From contig JAKLMB010000007.1 of NCBI GenBank assembly GCA_022813625.1, positions 1,054,001 through 1,118,000 on the forward strand: a stretch of DNA of 64,000 nt, written 5' to 3'. The notes below the pieces were generated by a model that was not told the DNA's origin, ran no database searches, and was given only the letters and a program-made list of their open reading frames with translations. Numbering within the stretch: the stretch's first letter is position 1; every line of letters starts with the position of its first letter. Shown here piece by piece: positions 60,001 to 64,000 of the stretch. A program made the translations under genes and the position numbers. This DNA comes from Aaosphaeria pasadenensis. Lineage: Eukaryota > Ascomycota > Dothideomycetes > Pleosporales.

Positions 60001-63000
60001 TGAGACCTCCCAATTCAACGGCGACCCCGAAAAGTCTGAGAAGGACACTGCTAAGAGCAAGATCGATGATCTTCCGTTCTACTGCATTGGTTTCAAGTCT
60101 GCTGCTCCCGAGTACACCCTCCGTACGCGTATTTGGGCGTCGCTCCGATCTCAAACCCTGTACCGTACCATCTCTGGTTTCATGAACTACAGCCGTGCCA
60201 TTAAGCTTTTGTACCGTGTCGAGAACCCCGAGGTGGTTCAGATGTTTGGTGGAAACTCTGACAAGCTCGAACGTGAGTTGGAGCGTATGGCTAGGCGCAA
60301 ATACAAGATCTGTGTTTCCATGCAGCGCTACGCCAAGTTCTCCAAGGAAGAGCGTGAGAACACCGAGTTCTTGCTTCGTGCCTACCCCGATCTCCAGATT
60401 GCCTACTTGGACGAGGAGCCACCAGTCAACGAAGGCGATGAGCCTCGCATCTACTCTGCTCTGATTGACGGTCACTCCGAGATCATGGAGAATGGAATGC
60501 GCCGGCCCAAGTTCCGCATCCAGCTTTCCGGCAACCCTATCCTTGGAGACGGAAAGTCCGACAACCAGAACCACTGCATCATCTTCTACCGTGGCGAGTA
60601 CATCCAGCTCATCGACGCTAATCAGGACAATTACCTCGAGGAGTGTCTCAAGATCCGAAGCGTTTTGGCTGAGTTCGAAGAGCTGACTACCGACAATGTT
60701 TCTCCCTACACTCCTGGTATTCCCAACCCCAACTTCAACCCTGTTGCCATTCTTGGTGCTCGTGAATACATTTTCTCCGAGAACATTGGTATCCTTGGTG
60801 ACGTTGCTGCCGGAAAGGAACAGACGTTCGGTACTATGTTTGCTCGTACACTTGCTCAGATTGGTGGTAAGCTCCATTATGGTCATCCCGATTTCTTGAA
60901 CGGTATTTTCATGACGACTCGTGGTGGTGTCTCGAAAGCTCAGAAGGGTCTCCATCTCAACGAGGATATTTACGCCGGTATGAACGCCCTTATCCGTGGT
61001 GGCAGAATAAAGCACTGCGAGTACTACCAGTGCGGTAAGGGTCGTGATCTTGGTTTCGGTTCCATTCTCAACTTCACAACCAAGATTGGTACCGGTATGG
61101 GTGAGCAGATGCTGTCCCGTGAATACTACTACCTCGGCACCCAGCTCCCATTGGATCGATTCCTCTCTTTCTACTACGCCCATCCTGGTTTCCACATCAA
61201 CAACTTGTTCATCATGTTGTCGGTGCAGTGCTTCATGTTCGTCCTCCTCAACTTGGGTGCTCTCAACCACGAGACGATTCTCTGCCGATACAACAAGGAT
61301 ACCCCCATCACCGATCCTCTCTGGCCCAATGGTTGCGCGAACTTGGTCCCTGTCTTTGACTGGGTTGCCCGTTGCATCATGTCCATTTTCATCGTGTTCT
61401 TCATCTCCTTCGTTCCCCTCGTTGTCCAGGAACTCACGGAGCGTGGCTTCTGGCGCGCCGCAACCCGTCTCGCGAAGCACTTCTCTTCCGGCTCGCCCTT
61501 CTTCGAAGTGTTCGTCTGTCAGATCTATGCCAATGCCCTTCACACCGATTTGGCATTTGGTGGTGCTCGTTACATCGGTACTGGACGTGGTTTCGCGACT
61601 GCCCGTATTCCTTTCGGTATCTTGTACTCTCGATTTGCCGGTCCCTCCATCTACATCGGTGCTCGATCTCTCATGATGCTTCTCTTCGGTACCATGACTG
61701 TCTGGGGTCCTTGGCTCATCTACTTCTGGGCGTCCCTGCTGTCTCTCTGCGTCTGCCCCTTCCTGTTCAATCCTCACCAGTTCTCCTGGGACGACTTCTT
61801 CATTGACTATAGGGAATACCTCCGCTGGCTCTCTCGCGGCAACACTCGCTCTCACAGCGCGTCATGGATTGGTTACTGCCGCCTTTCGCGTACTCGTATC
61901 ACTGGTTACAAGCGCAAGGTTCTTGGTGATCCCTCATCCAAGCTCTCTGGAGATGTTCCGCGTGCCCAGTTCGGCAACATCTTCTTCAGTGAGATCCTTG
62001 GTCCTCTCGTTTTGGTCGCCATCACCCTCATTCCTTATTTGTTCATCAATGCCCAGACAGGTGTGGCCGGTGACACTCGTAATGACCAGGCAGACGTCAA
62101 GGCTACCAACTCGCTCATTCGTGTTGCCCTTGTTGCCTTCGGACCCATCGCCGTCAATGCTGGTGTACTCGCAGGCCTTTTTGCAATGGCCTGCTGCGCT
62201 GGTCCATTGCTCAGCATGTGCTGCAAGAAGTTCGGTGCCGTCTTGGCTGCTATTGCTCACGCTATCGCTGTCATCATGCTCCTTGCCTTCTTCGTCGTCA
62301 TGATGTTCCTCGAGGGCTTCAGCTTCGTCAAGGCCTTGTCAGGCATGATTGCTGTGGTTGCGATCCAGCGATTCTTCTTCAAGCTCCTTATCTCCTTGGC
62401 CCTGACCCGTGAATTCAAGGCTGATACTTCGAACATCGCTTGGTGGACTGGTAAATGGTACACCATGGGCTGGCACACAATCTCTCAACCCGGTCGTGAA
62501 TTCCTTTGCAAGATCACCGAGCTTGGAATGTTCGCCGCTGATTTTATCTTGGGTCACTTCATCCTCTTCGTCATGCTTCCCGTTCTATTGATCCCCTATG
62601 TCGACAAATTCCATTCCGTCATGCTTTTCTGGCTTCGTCCAAGGTACGTTTGTCTATTATCATCAGTTCAACTTGACTGTACTAACCCATCACAGCCGTC
62701 AAATCCGACCTCCGATCTACTCGCTCAAGCAAACCAAACTGCGAAAGCGACGTGTCATTCGCTATGCCATCCTCTACTTCGTTATCTTGGTCGTTTTCGT
62801 GGCCCTCATCGCCGGCCCTATTGTCGGTGGCAAGTACATCAAACTCAACTTCAACATCCCCATGGAGTTGCTCCAGCCTACCGGTCTCAAGAACAACGAC
62901 ACCAAGACCCAGGTCACTGGCTCATGTATTCTCGGTGCCTGCCCTGGTCCTGGCGGCGACTCCGAACCCACTAGCCTTGACCGTCGCTGGATGGCGTTTT

Positions 63001-63002
63001 AA
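57048..63002 (+). CDS. fks1: 1,3-beta-D-glucan synthase catalytic subunit (GT48)
   Basis: Four exons (57048-57235, 57289-57426, 57484-62643, 62696-63002) encode 1930 residues, the normal Fks1 length. The N-terminal 100 residues are rich in Gly, Tyr, Asp and Gln; the FKS1_dom1 region follows (ALYLLCWGEANQVRFMPECL). A first group of membrane segments, the large cytosolic GT48 domain (about 830-1370, with VAAGKEQTFGTMFARTLAQI and GRDLGFGSI) and a second membrane group follow. The echinocandin hot-spot regions read FLALSLKDP (about 690-698) and DWVARC (from 1401). It uses UDP-glucose at the plasma membrane with Rho1 as regulator. Intron 57427-57483 is 57 nt, in frame and free of stops; splicing is favoured by GTACGT, CTAAC and the alignment of the flanks to other Fks1 proteins. 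Confidence 0.96.
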
Positions 63003-63662
63003 GCGATTGAGTTTGGATACAAATAGATTGTGAACACACATGCCTCAGAAGGCATTTTTTATTGCATTGTACAACATGGCGCAAGCATGAAAATGGCAGA
63101 CCGATATGGTCCCATAATGATTGTAATATTCAAGTCATGGACTTGGGCATTCGTTTTCCTAGGGGTGTTAAAGGTGGTAACTAGAAGTGCCTTCGTTTCC
63201 AACACCTTCCCTTTCTTTTTTCCTCTAGGTTGTCTTCTACCGCCAAAGCGCGGCTTGCACATATACTATGACGGGACTGGTTGACAGGTTTTTTGGGCGG
63301 CGAAATATGTTAGATAGTGAATGCATCGCGGAATAAATATGAAATTTCCTGATCAATTGAGTTGTCACTTGCTACGTGATGTGGACAGGAAAACCGTCAA
63401 TCATACACCAAAGGTCTTTTCCAAAGGGGTTGTGCCTGTCAGATTAACGTTGCACCTATTATGGCACGTAGAGTTTACGCTGTAATCAGTGGGAAAGGGG
63501 CAACACGTGAGAATGCTGAAATTGGCTTGGCAAAGTCGCCAGGCAGTTGCGTAGGAAAGAAACCCCCGAGACCTCCGCGCCTCCGCGGTGTCCACCCTAC
63601 TTAAGTCTCAGAAAGTCAATAATTCCGCACTACGCAACGCCTCTCCTTTGAACACTTCCAAG
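63003..63662. other. Intergenic region between FKS1 and LCB1
   Basis: Tandem arrangement: FKS1 3' UTR and LCB1 promoter. No gene or specific site is supported. Confidence 0.55.
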
Positions 63663-64000
63663 ATGGACCTACAAGAAGCGCAAAGTACGGTCGTACGATT
63701 CTTTCAGGATGCGAACGCGCAATTCCACAAGATGCCGGGCTCGGCTATCATTCTCCGCTACATTAAGAGCAGCTACCAAAACGACCCTGTTCGCAGTGCC
63801 ATAGAGCTTTTCCTGTTCTTGTTCGCCGTGAGGTACCTGCTCGCACCTACCTATAGTACAGACAAAAAGACACAGGTCCGATTGACCGAGGAGGAGATTG
63901 ATGAGCTTGTTGAGGACTGGACTCCTGAGCCACTTGTCGCGCCCCCAACGCCATGGGAACAGATGGAGAATGAGAAGAGGCCGGTTCTTGTTGGGTGAGT
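63663..64000 (+). CDS. lcb1: Serine palmitoyltransferase subunit 1 (LCB1), 5' part
   Basis: Partial: the first exon runs 63663-63994 and a GTGAGT donor at 63995 reaches the window edge, so only about 110 residues are seen. They match the N-terminus of fungal Lcb1: IPG-like KMPGSAIILRYIKSSYQNDP, a membrane segment IELFLFLFAVRYLLAP, then LTEEEIDELVEDWTPEPLV, which parallels the yeast Lcb1 EIDALIEDWEPEPLV motif. Lcb1-Lcb2 condenses serine and palmitoyl-CoA in the ER, the first step of sphingolipid synthesis. The pyridoxal-phosphate fold lies beyond the window. Confidence 0.87.

Noticed and set aside
59720..61855. 711-residue open frame on the minus strand
   Set aside because: It lies wholly antisense to FKS1 and reflects the strong codon bias of that gene; its translation has no domain character.
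1..64000. CRISPR arrays, rRNA genes, transposase or reverse-transcriptase genes
   Set aside because: None seen on reading both strands; all repeats found are short tandem arrays or hairpins.

Overview
The window is nuclear DNA of a filamentous ascomycete (Pezizomycotina). Genes have short introns (45-132 nt) with GTAAGT/GTATGT-like donors, CTAAC branch sites and CAG/TAG acceptors, and the proteome is typical of filamentous fungi (Fks1, GH72 glucanosyltransferase, Sds23, Ubp8, Swiss-Army-Knife HAD protein, RNase T2, DUF3431). A Leotiomycete is my best guess, but that is inference. Sixteen protein genes (the last one certainly and the first possibly cut by the window edges), a seventeenth weak one at the left edge counted among them, and one tRNA gene were assembled exon by exon; no transposon coding region, rRNA or CRISPR array was seen.

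Layout. 1-8.6 kb: a low-complexity basic protein, a 14-cysteine secreted protein, mitochondrial ribosomal protein mL49 divergent from eIF3e, and an MFS transporter. 8.6-15 kb: a 6.4 kb gene-free stretch ending in the long pyrimidine-rich leader of a putative regulator. 18.7-28 kb: a mucin-like secreted protein, a four-TM protein with a zinc-ribbon-like tail, and a transporter-like protein fused to DUF3431. 29-41 kb: Ubp8 (SAGA deubiquitinase), a 7-TM DUF2434-like protein, Sds23, a TOPORS-like RING protein divergent from a HAD_SAK RNA-repair-like protein with an RGG tail. 41.9 kb: a tRNA-Phe gene. 43-46 kb: RNase T2 and a short-chain dehydrogenase. 48.4-63 kb: the cell-wall pair GEL/GAS (GH72) and FKS1 transcribed away from each other across about 7 kb of non-coding DNA, followed by LCB1 (sphingolipid synthesis) running off the right edge.

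The most striking observation is the tRNA-Phe(GAA) gene at 41877-42048. It carries the expected tRNA intron after position 37 and, in addition, a 57-nt insertion between positions 30 and 31 with every mark of a spliceosomal intron (GT start, CACTAAC branch site, CAG end). Removal of both yields a fully paired 73-nt tRNA. If real, this Pol III transcript would need both the spliceosome and the tRNA-splicing endonuclease. Other points of interest are the divergent glucan-synthase/glucan-transferase neighbourhood, the transporter-DUF3431 fusion, and a TACGGAGTA palindromic motif with about 14 exact copies, all in non-coding DNA.
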